Source: Burkholderiales bacterium
GTDB lineage: Bacteria > Pseudomonadota > Gammaproteobacteria > Burkholderiales > Casimicrobiaceae
NCBI GenBank assembly: GCA_020851255.1
Contig: JADZDA010000224.1
Coordinates: 1 to 33,661, forward strand
Length of the DNA: 33,661 bases
Reading direction: 5' to 3'
This document shows, in pieces, positions 16,395 to 25,294 of this stretch (its first letter is position 1; every line of letters starts with the position of its first letter). The notes under the pieces were generated by a model. The model made no database searches and was not told where the DNA came from. It worked only from the letters and a program-made list of their open reading frames with translations. The translations under genes and the position numbers were made by a program.

Positions 16395-17275
16395 CGAAAC
16401 ACCGCGCCCGCGCGCCACGCGCCCGCGGTGCCGGACACGCCGCGGTTCGTCGGGCCTGCGCGCCCGGGGCGATCGTGGCCATGGCCGCGTTCGCGGCCAT
16501 GGCCTCGGCGCAACCGGTGGCGGTGGTGACGGACGTCACCGGAGCGGTCGCCAGCTCGGCCGGTGGCCCGATCGCGATTCTCGCTTCGGTCTCCGCCGGC
16601 GAACGCCTGCGATTGGCGCCGGCGTCGCGAGTCGCATTGCTCTACTACGGCGATGGCGCGCAGTACGACGCACGCGGCGCCGGCGAAGTCGTCGTCGAAG
16701 CCTCGAAGCCGCGCGCGGAGTCGGGCGCGTTCGTCGAACCGCGGCGCGATTCCGCGACACCGGCGGTCCGGCTTCGCACCGCGGACGTGGCGCAGGGCGC
16801 GATCGTCATGCGAAACCTGGGCCTGCGCGTGGTCGCACCCGAAGCGCAGGTGTACTCGCTCCGGCCGGAGCTCGCCTGGACCGACTCGCGCACCGAGGCG
16901 ACCTACGAGGTCGCGCTCCTCGACGCGACGGGCCGGCCGGTCTACGAGACGACGACTCGCGAGCGATCGGCGGCCCTGCCCGACCACGTAGCGCTCGTGC
17001 CCGGCGCCTCCTACGCGTTGCAGGTGACCGCGCGCGTGCGCGCGGCGGTCGCCCAGGTGGCGCGTGCCGAGTTCCGCATCGCGCCCGCCGACCTGCGCGA
17101 GCGGGCGGACGCCCTCGCGCCCGGACGACCGGCCGCCGCGATCGCCGACCGCGTCGCCTACGCGCTTTGGCTCGAACAGAACGAGTTGCCCGACGAGGCG
17201 CGGCGATGGTGGCGCGATCTCGCGCGCGTTCGACCCCACGACGACGCGCTGCGGCGGCGGGCCGGCGGGCGATGA
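16379..17275 (+). CDS. FecR-like exported protein with TPR-like C-terminus
   Basis: In this 298-aa protein a basic N-terminus and hydrophobic stretch (IVAMAAFAAMASAQP) form a signal peptide or anchor. Residues about 40-110 (VTDVTGAVASSAGGPI, then GERLRLAPASRVALLYY) have the glycine-turned beta pattern of FecR-type periplasmic domains. The middle part resembles an Ig/Fn3 fold (YEVALLDATGRPVYE) and the end has a single TPR-like pair (YALWLEQNELPDEARRWW). ATG 16379 overlaps the cyclase; its stop overlaps the next start as ATGA. Function is unknown; FecR-like proteins beside CHASE2 and caspase genes suggest a periplasmic scaffold or sensor. Confidence 0.65.
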   Translation: MEANLAKHRARAPRARGAGHAAVRRACAPGAIVAMAAFAAMASAQPVAVVTDVTGAVASSAGGPIAILASVSAGERLRLAPASRVALLYYGDGAQYDARGAGEVVVEASKPRAESGAFVEPRRDSATPAVRLRTADVAQGAIVMRNLGLRVVAPEAQVYSLRPELAWTDSRTEATYEVALLDATGRPVYETTTRERSAALPDHVALVPGASYALQVTARVRAAVAQVARAEFRIAPADLRERADALAPGRPAAAIADRVAYALWLEQNELPDEARRWWRDLARVRPHDDALRRRAGGR

Positions 17276-19068
17276 GCGTCGGCTGCACGTCCCGCCGGGC
17301 GTTCCTGCGTTCGCTGGCGGCGCTGTCGATCGGGGCCGTGCCCGGACCGATCGCCGCGGCGACCCGCGATCCGTCGCGCGTGGCGCTCGTGGTCGGCAAC
17401 GACGCCTCCCCGGCCGCGCCGCTCGCCAACGCGGTGAACGACGCGAACGCCGTGGCCGCCTTGCTCGAGAAAGCCGGATTCGGCGTCGAACGGCGCGTGA
17501 ACGCGACACGCAGCGAGCTCGTCGCGGCCGCCGGACGTTACGTCGAGGCCGCCGCGCGCAGTGAGATTTCGCTCGCGCTGTTCTACTACGCCGGTCACGG
17601 CGCGCAGCTGGACTGGCGCAATTACCTGTTGCCGGTCGACGCGCGGGTCGACACGGCGTCCGACCTGCCTGCGCAGGGCGTGGACATGGGGTCGCTGCTG
17701 GTGCGACTGGGTCGTGCGAAAGGCCGTTCGTACGTCGTCATCCTCGACGCGTGCCGGGACAATCCGTTCGGACCGTCGTTCCGTCCGTCGCAACCGGGTC
17801 TGTCGCAGTTCGACGCGCCGCCCGGCGGCTTGCTCGCCTTTTCGACGGCGCCGGGCAGCGTCGCCGCCGACGCCGCTACCGCGTCGGGCCGGGCCGGTCT
17901 CTACACCGAGAACCTGGTCCGCGAACTTTCGGTCCCCGCGACCCGTCTCGAGGACGCGTTGAAACGCGTGCGGCTCGCGGTGCGCGTCGCCTCGCGCGGG
18001 GCGCAGATACCATGGGAGTCCACGTCGCTCGAAACCGACGTGTTCCTCTTCCCCTCGGGCCGCAGGCTGACCGAAGCGGAGATCGAGTCGGCGCTCGAAC
18101 GCGAGCTCGCGAGCTGGAACCGCGTCAAGGGGTCGAAGAACATCGACGACTGGATCGTGTTCCTGCGCGAGTGGCCGAGCGGCCGGTTCGCCGAAGTCGC
18201 CCAATCGCGCCTCTCGCACTTCGCGGCGCGCGACGAGGGTGCTCGCCTCGCCGCGCGGATCGCCGCTGCCGCGACGCCGCTGCCCGCGATCGGCTCCGCG
18301 CCGAGCGTGACGCTCGCGGCGGCAGCGCTCGCCGACGCGCCTCCACGCGAGCCTGCCTCGGTCGTCGCGGCGGCGGCACCCGCTGCGCCGGCGGTCGCGA
18401 TATCCATGCCGCCAGCGGCGCCGGTGCCGTCCGCGACTTCGATCCTCGACATCGCGCCCGGACGACCGGTGCCGGCGCTGATGCGTCCATCGGCCAACCC
18501 GAACTCGGCCGGCACCTACGTGCTCGGACGCCGCTTCGAGGTCGGCGACCGGGTCGTCTACCAGCGCAGCGATCCGGTCTACGGCGGGGAAAGGGAGACC
18601 GTCGATTGGCGCGTGACGGGCGTCGACCTCGACGGCGACCGCGTCGAGCTGAACGACGGCTTCATCGTCCTCGATTCGATGGGCAACCCGCTGGTGTGGG
18701 ACGGCGTCGTCTACGAGCCGCGATTCCAGGCGGTTCCGTCCGAGTTCCAGCTCGGCAAGCGCTGGACGACGCGCTACGTGGCGTCGCGCGCCGGCCAGGC
18801 GCCGTTCGAGGCCTACTACGATTATGTGATCGCCGCGCGCGAGAGGATCCGCCTGCCGTTCGGCGAGGTCGAGACCTTCCGCGTGGATGGCGAGGGCTTC
18901 CAGGTTCGATCGGGCCAGCGGCTGACGATCCAGCACTGGCTGGTACCGGGCGTCAATTATTCGCTGCGAACGGACAACCGCCGATACGATGCCCGCAGCC
19001 TGCGCGTCGTCCGGGCGGAATTGCGCGAGATGGTCTCGTGCCGCCAGGTCCGGTGGGCACCGGCGTAG
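17272..19068 (+). CDS. Tat-exported caspase-like (C14) protease, first copy
   Basis: The 598-aa protein has a twin-arginine signal (TSRRAFLRSLAALSIGAV; RR at 8-9). The caspase p20-like domain (about 40-260) has catalytic His109 in YYAGHGAQ and Cys161 in LDACRDNPF, both intact. A helical region (about 265-320, SWNRVKGSKNIDDW and LREWPSGRFAEVA) is frequent in bacterial caspases. An Ala/Pro linker (about 330-400) leads to a C-terminal beta-rich domain (about 405-598, from NPNSAGTYVLGRRFEVGD) that I do not recognise. It is fourth-base coupled (ATGA) to the FecR-like gene. Target proteins are unknown; caspase homologues of this kind usually cleave after Arg/Lys or Asp. Confidence 0.85.
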   Translation: MSVGCTSRRAFLRSLAALSIGAVPGPIAAATRDPSRVALVVGNDASPAAPLANAVNDANAVAALLEKAGFGVERRVNATRSELVAAAGRYVEAAARSEISLALFYYAGHGAQLDWRNYLLPVDARVDTASDLPAQGVDMGSLLVRLGRAKGRSYVVILDACRDNPFGPSFRPSQPGLSQFDAPPGGLLAFSTAPGSVAADAATASGRAGLYTENLVRELSVPATRLEDALKRVRLAVRVASRGAQIPWESTSLETDVFLFPSGRRLTEAEIESALERELASWNRVKGSKNIDDWIVFLREWPSGRFAEVAQSRLSHFAARDEGARLAARIAAAATPLPAIGSAPSVTLAAAALADAPPREPASVVAAAAPAAPAVAISMPPAAPVPSATSILDIAPGRPVPALMRPSANPNSAGTYVLGRRFEVGDRVVYQRSDPVYGGERETVDWRVTGVDLDGDRVELNDGFIVLDSMGNPLVWDGVVYEPRFQAVPSEFQLGKRWTTRYVASRAGQAPFEAYYDYVIAARERIRLPFGEVETFRVDGEGFQVRSGQRLTIQHWLVPGVNYSLRTDNRRYDARSLRVVRAELREMVSCRQVRWAPA

Positions 19069-19070
19069 GC

Positions 19071-19080
19071 GGGAGAGGGA
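19071..19080 (+). promoter_or_regulatory. Ribosome binding site fixing the GTG start of caspase 2
   Basis: The GGGAGAGGGA purine run lies 5 bases before GTG 19086. No ATG exists in frame near the Tat signal, so this site decides the start. Confidence 0.6.
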
Positions 19081-19085
19081 CGAAC

Positions 19086-20765
19086 GTGGTCCCCGGCGGC
19101 GCGCGAGCAGACCACGGGCCGGGGCCCACCGGTACGACGCGACGCGAATTTCTCGCGAGCGCCGCGGCGGCGACGCTGCTGACCACGACGGGGCGATTCG
19201 CCGACGCGTCGTCGGGTGGCCCCCGGGTCGCTTTGGTCGTCGGCAACGACCGTTATCCGACCGCGCCGCTGGCCAACGCGGCGCACGATGCGAGAGGCGT
19301 GGCCGGCCTGCTGACACGCGCCGGATTCGATGTCGACCTGCGCATCGATGCCAGGCGGGCCGAACTCATCGCGGCGGCCGAGCGGCTCGCCGAGTCCGCG
19401 CGCAGGCCGGGCACGAGCTTCGCGTTCTTCTATTTCGCCGGTCATGGCGTGCAGCTCGACTGGCGCAACTACCTGCTGCCGGTGGACGCGCGTGTCGACT
19501 CCGCCGACGATCTCCCAGGGCAGGGATTCGAACTGTCCGCCTTGCTTTCCGGACTCGGTCGAGCCAAGGGACGCACCTACGTCGTGATACTCGACGCCTG
19601 CCGGGACGACCCGTTCGGCTCCGGGTTCAGGACCGGTCAGCCCGGACTATCGCAATTCGACGCGCCGCCCGGCGGTTTGGTCGCCTTCTCGACAGCGCCG
19701 GGTCGGGTGGCCGCCGACGCCGCCGGCCCTTCGGGACGCGGCGGGCTCTACACCGGTTACCTTCTCCGCGAACTCGACGTGCCGGGCGTGCGCATCGAGG
19801 ACGCCCTCAAACGGGTGAGGCTCGCGGTGCGGCTCGCGTCGCGCGGAGCGCAAGTGCCCTGGGAATCGACCTCGCTCGAGGCCGACGTCGTCCTCGTGCC
19901 GGCGGCCCGGCGGGCGACCGCGGCGGAGATCGAGGCCGAGTTCGAGCGGGAACTCGCCGCGTGGAACCGCGTCAAGGTCTCCGACGACGTCCGGGACTGG
20001 ATCGGTTATCTGCGCGAATGGCCGGGCGGGAAATTCACCGAGATCGCGCAGGGGAGGCTCGCGCGCCTCGCGGCACGCGACGAGCTCGCGCGCGCGGCGG
20101 CGGAGCGGGCGCCCGCTCCGCCGGCAGGGGCTGAGCAGCCGCGCGCGCTGGTCATCGGCGCCGGCGCTGCGCTCCCTGCGCTGCTCGCGGCTTCACCGAA
20201 TCCGAACTCCGCCGGCACGTATCCGCTCGCGCGCGCCTATGCGATAGGCGACGAGGTCGTGTACCGGCGGACCGACCCGGTCTACGGTGGACCGGAGTCG
20301 TTGCTCCGGCTGCAGGTGACCCGGGTTGAGGAGGACCGGGATCGTGTCGAGTTCAACGAAGGCCAGCTGGTGATCGACCTCATGGGCAACATGCTGGTAT
20401 CGGAGGGCGAGCGGTTCGAGCCGCGGTCGCAGGTCGTTCCCGCCGTGATTCAGGTCGGATACGCGTGGACCACCCGTTTCTCCCGCCTGCGCGATGGTGC
20501 GCGGCTCGACGGGTACTACGATTTCCGCGTCGTCGCGCGCGAGCGCCTCGATTTCGCGTTCGGATCGTCCGAAGCCTTCCGCATCGAGGGGATCGGTTAC
20601 GACAGCACCGGGACGCGACGCAGGATCCGCCACTGGATCGTCCCGGGACTCAATTTCTCGCTGCGCAGCGACGTCGAGGTCGTGGACGGGCGCAGCCTGC
20701 GGGTCCGTCACGCGGAACGGCGCGATCTGGTGTCGTGCCGCCAGGAACGCTGGCTGCCGGCGTGA
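19086..20765 (+). CDS. Tat-exported caspase-like (C14) protease, second tandem copy
   Basis: The 559-aa paralogue of the preceding gene begins at GTG 19086. It has a twin-arginine signal (TTRREFLASAAAATLLTTT; RR at 19-20). Catalytic His120 (YFAGHGVQ) and Cys172 (LDACRDDPF) are intact. Domain order is the same, but the Ala/Pro linker is much shorter. The C-terminal domain again starts with PNPNSAGTY and ends SCRQERWLPA, parallel to SCRQVRWAPA in copy 1. High similarity throughout shows tandem duplication, while differences near the active site (RDNPF versus RDDPF) could shift specificity. The 17-base gap from copy 1 implies one transcript. Confidence 0.85.
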   Translation: MVPGGARADHGPGPTGTTRREFLASAAAATLLTTTGRFADASSGGPRVALVVGNDRYPTAPLANAAHDARGVAGLLTRAGFDVDLRIDARRAELIAAAERLAESARRPGTSFAFFYFAGHGVQLDWRNYLLPVDARVDSADDLPGQGFELSALLSGLGRAKGRTYVVILDACRDDPFGSGFRTGQPGLSQFDAPPGGLVAFSTAPGRVAADAAGPSGRGGLYTGYLLRELDVPGVRIEDALKRVRLAVRLASRGAQVPWESTSLEADVVLVPAARRATAAEIEAEFERELAAWNRVKVSDDVRDWIGYLREWPGGKFTEIAQGRLARLAARDELARAAAERAPAPPAGAEQPRALVIGAGAALPALLAASPNPNSAGTYPLARAYAIGDEVVYRRTDPVYGGPESLLRLQVTRVEEDRDRVEFNEGQLVIDLMGNMLVSEGERFEPRSQVVPAVIQVGYAWTTRFSRLRDGARLDGYYDFRVVARERLDFAFGSSEAFRIEGIGYDSTGTRRRIRHWIVPGLNFSLRSDVEVVDGRSLRVRHAERRDLVSCRQERWLPA

Positions 20766-20807
20766 CGGCCCGCCGGGCGGCGCCCGGTACGCCGTGTCGT
20801 CGACCGC

Positions 20808-22958
20808 TCAGATCGGCGAGCAGAACGCGATGCCGCCCGCGCCCTCGGGCACCCAGCCGCGGTTCACCATCGCACGACGCACCGACAGGTCGGGCGTGTG
20901 CCGGTGGTTCGCGTCCTGGCGGTTGTTGAAAAAGCGGTAGATCGGCAGCGTGCCATCGCGGCAGTTTCCGAACGCGTCCGGCACCTCGATCCAGAACGCC
21001 TCGGAGAGTTCCAGGAGCCAGAGGCCGGGCCAGCGCGCCGCGACGAACTGGCACTCGGCCGGGCTCGCGCTGAAGAAGTGGGAGTTGATCAGCCCGGTTC
21101 CGTAGAAGCGGCAGACCGGGTGCACGCCCGGCGGCGCGAGGAACGGACTCGGATAGCCGAAGAACACCGAGCCGGTCCGCTGGAAACCCGCCGGATGGTT
21201 GACGTCCAGGTACGCGATCTCGTCCAGGCTGGCCGTCATGAAATAGTGGTCGAGGATCGGGCTGTAGTATTCGAGCACCGGGATCGCGTTCGGCGGCACG
21301 ACCGCGGAGAACGGCGGCGTGCTCGCGACCGCGGCGCCGGCGTCGAGCAGTCCCGCGCCGCAGATCCCGCCGGCACGGCACGCGGTCCCGAGCGGGAATT
21401 CGCGCGTCGTGCCTTCGAGGATCGACTGTACGCGGCCCGCGGTGAGCGTCGGGTTGCGCGCGAGCATCAGCGAGACGGTTCCGGACACGAGCGGCGCCGA
21501 GAAGCTCGTGCCCGCGGCGATCGCGTAGGCCGGATCGCCGGGCGTGGTCGCGCCTTCGGCGTAGGTCGACACGATCAGCGATGCCTCCGTGTCGCCGTCG
21601 CCGCCGGGCGCGGAGAGCGTGACGCCGCGTCCGTAGTTCGAGTAGCCGGTCCGGTCGCCGGTGTTGCCGGTCGCGCCGACCGTGATGACCCCGCCGCAGT
21701 TCGCCGGCGAGAAGTTCTCGACGTCGAAGGATTCGTTGCCGGCCGACGCGACGACGACCGCACCCTGCGCGAGCGCGTCGTCCACCGCCTCCTGGACCGC
21801 CTGCGAGCATGCGCCGAAGCCACCGAGGCTCATGTTGACCACGCGCGCCGGATTCGGATTCGGCGGCACGCCGGCGATCGCCACGCCCGACGCCCACAGC
21901 ATGCCTTCGAAGACGTCGGCGTCGGTGCCGCCGCACTTCGCGAGCGCGCGCACCGGCAGGATCCTCGCGGCCCAGTCCATGCCGGCGATGCCGGTGCCGT
22001 TGTCGGTGTTCGCGGCGATGAGGCCGGAGACGAACAGGCCGTGGAAGAAGCTGTCCATCGCCGGGAAGCCGCCGCAGTCGCCGTCGAGGAGCCAGTCGCC
22101 CTCGTCGCGCGGGTCGGGGTCGCGCCCGTTGCCGTCGCGCGCGCGCTCGGCGTCGATCACGAAGTCGTAGCCGGGCAGCACGCGGCCGGCGAGGTCGGGG
22201 TGCGGCAGGATGCCGGTGTCGATGACGGCCACGGTGATTCCGGCCGACCCGCGCTGCACGTCCCACGCGGCCGACGCGTTCACGCCGGCGACCGGATCGG
22301 TGAGCGACCACTGGAACGCGAAGAACGGGTCGTTGGGCACGGTCTGCGCGAGCATCCGTCGCACCGGATCCGCGTACATCACCGCCGGATCCTGCTGCAA
22401 CGCCTGCGCCATCGCGGCGAGCGCCGCCGGCTTCTGCGCGACCGCGATCGACGCGAGCCACACGTTGCCGACCTTGCGCTCGGCGGCGATCGGCATGCCG
22501 ATCAGCGCGGCGAAGCGCGGGGCGAGCGCGCTCCAGTCCTCGGTGACGCCGTCGGCGAGCCGGATCATGAGTCCGCGACCGGGTGCGTCGAACCGCGGCG
22601 GGATCGTGGCGGATTTCGACACGCCGGCGGACCGGGCCGGCTGCGCCCACAGCACCGCGCGATCCTGGCGGAGCAGCTTCGACAGCCGCTGGGCTTCGCC
22701 CGCCTCCACCGGCGCGGGCAGCGCGAGCTCCAGCGCGCCGGTACGCGTGGTCGACGCGACCGCAAGCGTCGTGCCGGCGATCGCCTCGAGCCTCGCGCGC
22801 AGCGCCTCGGGCAGCGTTCCGCGCGGCGCGGCCGCCGGATTGACCATGACGCGCAACCCGGAGACCGACTCCGCCGCCGCGGGCGTTGCGGTCACCGCGA
22901 CGACGAGCCCGGTCAGGGCGGCGAGGGCTTGCGCGAGGACTGCGGATCGGGCGTTCAT
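20808..22958 (-). CDS. Exported S8 subtilisin-like serine protease with C-terminal DUF5648-like domain
   Basis: In this 716-aa protein a signal peptide ends near PAAAES and a propeptide-like region runs to about 215. The S8 domain carries Asp247 (VIDTG), His306 (FFHGLFVSG), Asn in SAGNES and Ser487 (GTSFSAP). The His box departs from the usual HGTHVAG, but the His is kept. Cysteine-rich inserts suggest disulfides and an extracytoplasmic location. Residues about 565-716 (VLEYYSPILDHYFMTAS and following) resemble DUF5648, a module common on secreted hydrolases. A strong ribosome site (GAGGAG) precedes ATG 22958. It converges on the caspase operon with a 42-base gap. Confidence 0.9.
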   Translation of the reverse strand: MNARSAVLAQALAALTGLVVAVTATPAAAESVSGLRVMVNPAAAPRGTLPEALRARLEAIAGTTLAVASTTRTGALELALPAPVEAGEAQRLSKLLRQDRAVLWAQPARSAGVSKSATIPPRFDAPGRGLMIRLADGVTEDWSALAPRFAALIGMPIAAERKVGNVWLASIAVAQKPAALAAMAQALQQDPAVMYADPVRRMLAQTVPNDPFFAFQWSLTDPVAGVNASAAWDVQRGSAGITVAVIDTGILPHPDLAGRVLPGYDFVIDAERARDGNGRDPDPRDEGDWLLDGDCGGFPAMDSFFHGLFVSGLIAANTDNGTGIAGMDWAARILPVRALAKCGGTDADVFEGMLWASGVAIAGVPPNPNPARVVNMSLGGFGACSQAVQEAVDDALAQGAVVVASAGNESFDVENFSPANCGGVITVGATGNTGDRTGYSNYGRGVTLSAPGGDGDTEASLIVSTYAEGATTPGDPAYAIAAGTSFSAPLVSGTVSLMLARNPTLTAGRVQSILEGTTREFPLGTACRAGGICGAGLLDAGAAVASTPPFSAVVPPNAIPVLEYYSPILDHYFMTASLDEIAYLDVNHPAGFQRTGSVFFGYPSPFLAPPGVHPVCRFYGTGLINSHFFSASPAECQFVAARWPGLWLLELSEAFWIEVPDAFGNCRDGTLPIYRFFNNRQDANHRHTPDLSVRRAMVNRGWVPEGAGGIAFCSPI

Positions 22959-23024
22959 GGGGGAGCTCCTCGATCGTGGCCGGCGGCGACGCGGTTCACC
23001 GGCGTCACCGGAATCCCACCACGA

Positions 23025-23040
23025 TGCAAGATCGATGCCA
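23025..23040 (-). promoter_or_regulatory. Sigma-54-like -24/-12 promoter of the S8 protease
   Basis: On the minus strand the sequence is TGGCATC, GATC, TTGCA, with GG and GC exactly 10 bases apart. The predicted start near 23014 leaves a 56-base leader before ATG 22958. It shares TGGCAT-N5-TTGCA exactly with the idr operon element. Confidence 0.5.
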
Positions 23041-23108
23041 TCGGGGCGTCACCACCCCAGTCCGATCGATGGTATCGAAAGGCGCCGGACGTGTCAGGCG
23101 GCAGGCGG

Positions 23109-23924
23109 CTAGGAAGCGGTCTCGCGGCGCAGCGCCGACCGAAAAGGCGACAGTAGCGTCACCATCTGCGCGAAAACCTTGGGGGTCGCCGCGAGGACCT
23201 GGCCCCCGTACAGGTAGTCGCCTTCCCCGGCCAGGTCGCCGATCAGGCCGCCGGCCTCCAGGATCAGGAGGCTCCCCGCCGCGACGTCCCAGGGGTTCAA
23301 CCCGACTTCGAAGAAGCCGTCGTACCAGCCGGCGGCGACGTAGGCCAGGTCGAGCGCCGCGGCGCCGGGGCGGCGGATCCCGGCCGTGTGCGTGATCATC
23401 TCGCGCATCATCGCGAGATAGGTCTCGAGGAAGCTGCCGTCCCGGAACGGGAAGCCGGTGCCGATCAGGCAGTCGCGCAGGTGCTGCCGCCGGGAGACCC
23501 GGATGCGGCGGTCGTTGAGGAACGCGCCCCGGCCCCGCGTTGCGGTGAAGAGGTCGTTGCGGATCGGGTCGTAGACGACGCCCTGGGTGACCGTGCCGCG
23601 GTGGGCGAGCGCGATCGACACGCAGTACTGGGGGAAGCCGTGCAGGAAATTCGTGGTCCCGTCGAGCGGGTCGATGATCCAGACGTACTCGGAGGCCGAG
23701 TTCTCGCCGCGCGCCGTGCCTTCCTCGGCCATGATCGCGTGCTGCGGATAGGCGCCCAGCAGCGTCTCGACGATCGCCGCCTCGGCCGCGCGGTCGATCT
23801 CGCTGACGAAGTCCTTCGGACCCTTGGTGCTCACCGTCAGGGCGTCGAGGTCGCGCGAGCCTCGGTTGATGACGTTGCCGGCGCGGCGGGCCGCCTTGAC
23901 GGCCGTCGTGAGCATCGGATGCAT
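23109..23924 (-). CDS. suhB: Inositol-1-monophosphatase family protein SuhB
   Basis: This is a 271-aa protein. Metal and substrate residues are intact: Glu67 (AEEGT), Asp85 and Asp88 ([11 protein letters not shown]), and a C-terminal NPWDVAAG Asp. It hydrolyses inositol monophosphate; in E. coli SuhB also joins the rRNA antitermination complex. The start is ATG 23924, with Met also at codon 4. It is divergent from trmJ with a 63-base gap, an arrangement also seen in E. coli. Confidence 0.95.
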   Translation of the reverse strand: MHPMLTTAVKAARRAGNVINRGSRDLDALTVSTKGPKDFVSEIDRAAEAAIVETLLGAYPQHAIMAEEGTARGENSASEYVWIIDPLDGTTNFLHGFPQYCVSIALAHRGTVTQGVVYDPIRNDLFTATRGRGAFLNDRRIRVSRRQHLRDCLIGTGFPFRDGSFLETYLAMMREMITHTAGIRRPGAAALDLAYVAAGWYDGFFEVGLNPWDVAAGSLLILEAGGLIGDLAGEGDYLYGGQVLAATPKVFAQMVTLLSPFRSALRRETAS

Positions 23925-23975
23925 GTCGGTGGGAGGCGGCGCAGGCGCCGCGTCCAAGAGCGGGAGTCGAGCGGG

Positions 23976-23982
23976 TATTCTA
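23976..23982. promoter_or_regulatory. Overlapping divergent -10 boxes between suhB and trmJ
   Basis: TATTCT reads rightward and TAGAAT (5/6) reads leftward over the same seven bases. The rightward box is 6 bases from ATG 23988, which would give a leaderless trmJ mRNA. No good -35 is visible for either direction. Confidence 0.35.
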
Positions 23983-23987
23983 CGCCG

Positions 23988-24743
23988 ATGACCGACGTCG
24001 CCGGCCTGGGGCCCGATCCGCTCTCGTCGCTGGACGTGGTGCTGGTCGTGCCCACCCATCCGGGCAACATCGGGGCCTCGGCGCGCGCGATGCTCGCGAT
24101 GGGCGTCGAGCGCCTGACGCTGGTCGCGCCGGCGCGCTTCCCCGACCGCGAGGCGTCGGCGCGCGCGTCGGGCGCCGATGCGGTGCTGGAGAACGCGCGC
24201 GTGGTCGCGACGCTCGACGAGGCGCTGGTCGGCGTCGCCTGCGCGATCGGCTACACGGCGCGCCCGCGGGAATTCGCCGGCGAGGTGCTGTCGTCGCGCG
24301 AGGCCGGCGCTCGGGTCGCCGCGGCGCTCGCGGCCGGCCGGCGCGCGGCGCTCGTCTTCGGGACCGAGATGTCGGGGCTCTCCAACGAGGAGCTCGCGCT
24401 GTGTACGACCGCGGCGACGATCCCCGCGAATCCGGGCTTCGCGTCGCTCAACCTCGCGGCCGCGGTGCAGGTCGCGTGCTACGAGGCGCGGGTCGCCGCC
24501 CGCGGCGACCGGGTGTGGAGCGCGCCGCGATTCGCGCCGGCGACACGCGACGCGGTGGCGAGCCTCGACGAGCACGCGCAGCGCACGCTGACCGCGATGC
24601 GATTCCTCCATCCGGAGATGCCGAAGCGGCTGATGCCGCGGCTTCGGCGCCTGTTCGCGCGCGCCGGACTCGAGCGCGAGGAAGTCAACATCCTGCGCGG
24701 CATCCTCGCGCGGATCGACGGCCTGATCGAGCGACGCCGATGA
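23988..24743 (+). CDS. trmJ: tRNA (cytidine/uridine-2'-O-)-methyltransferase TrmJ
   Basis: The 251-aa SPOUT-family methyltransferase 2'-O-methylates position 32 of tRNAs. Family stretches are [16 protein letters not shown] at the start, [14 protein letters not shown] in the middle and the knot-forming [20 protein letters not shown]-terminal helical extension ends with [11 protein letters not shown], as in TrmJ proper. In E. coli trmJ lies directly before iscR; here seven genes intervene. Its stop overlaps the next start. Confidence 0.95.
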   Translation: MTDVAGLGPDPLSSLDVVLVVPTHPGNIGASARAMLAMGVERLTLVAPARFPDREASARASGADAVLENARVVATLDEALVGVACAIGYTARPREFAGEVLSSREAGARVAAALAAGRRAALVFGTEMSGLSNEELALCTTAATIPANPGFASLNLAAAVQVACYEARVAARGDRVWSAPRFAPATRDAVASLDEHAQRTLTAMRFLHPEMPKRLMPRLRRLFARAGLEREEVNILRGILARIDGLIERRR

Positions 24744-25294
24744 CCGGGGATGCGCCGCTGGCGGCGTTGCTCGCCGACGTCGCGCGCCTGGGCGGCCGCG
24801 GCGGCTGGTTCGCGCGCGTGGGCGAGCCGCTGGACCCGGCCGAGCGCGAGCTGGCGGCCGCGCTGGCCGCGACGCTGCCGGTCGCCGGCCGCGTCGAAGT
24901 CGTCGCGATCGGCGACTGGCACGCGGCGCTCGTTTTCGAACAGGCGGCGGACAACGACGGCGTCGACTGGGCGCTCGCCGAGGCGGCCCGCGAGTCGCTG
25001 TGGGACGCGGCCGGCGCCGGTCGGGGAGAGTCCGCGCTGGCGCAGGCGCTGGACCGGGTCGCGGTCGCGGTCGACGACTCGCTCGCCCGCGCGCTCGAAG
25101 CGGGTCGGCCATCGGACCGCCATCCGGAGGTCTGGGCCGCCGCCGCGCGCGGCGCCCGGCTGGTCGTGCACGACGCGGCGCTCGCCGAGCTCGCCGGGGC
25201 GCCCGCGGATCATCCGGCGCGCGCGCGCTACGCGCTCGCCGCGCGCGGACGCTGGGTGCTGGGCTACCACGCCGGCCGCTATGGACTCGCCTAG
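24740..25294 (+). CDS. Hypothetical protein, 184 aa
   Basis: I do not recognise the family. The protein is acidic and Ala-rich, apparently soluble, with no signal peptide or membrane segment. The most structured part is a beta-like [15 protein letters not shown] stretch (about 53-67) followed by helices with [16 protein letters not shown]. It overlaps trmJ by 4 bases (ATGA) and the next gene by 14, so coupling and third-position GC support it as real. Confidence 0.55.
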   Translation: MTGDAPLAALLADVARLGGRGGWFARVGEPLDPAERELAAALAATLPVAGRVEVVAIGDWHAALVFEQAADNDGVDWALAEAARESLWDAAGAGRGESALAQALDRVAVAVDDSLARALEAGRPSDRHPEVWAAAARGARLVVHDAALAELAGAPADHPARARYALAARGRWVLGYHAGRYGLA

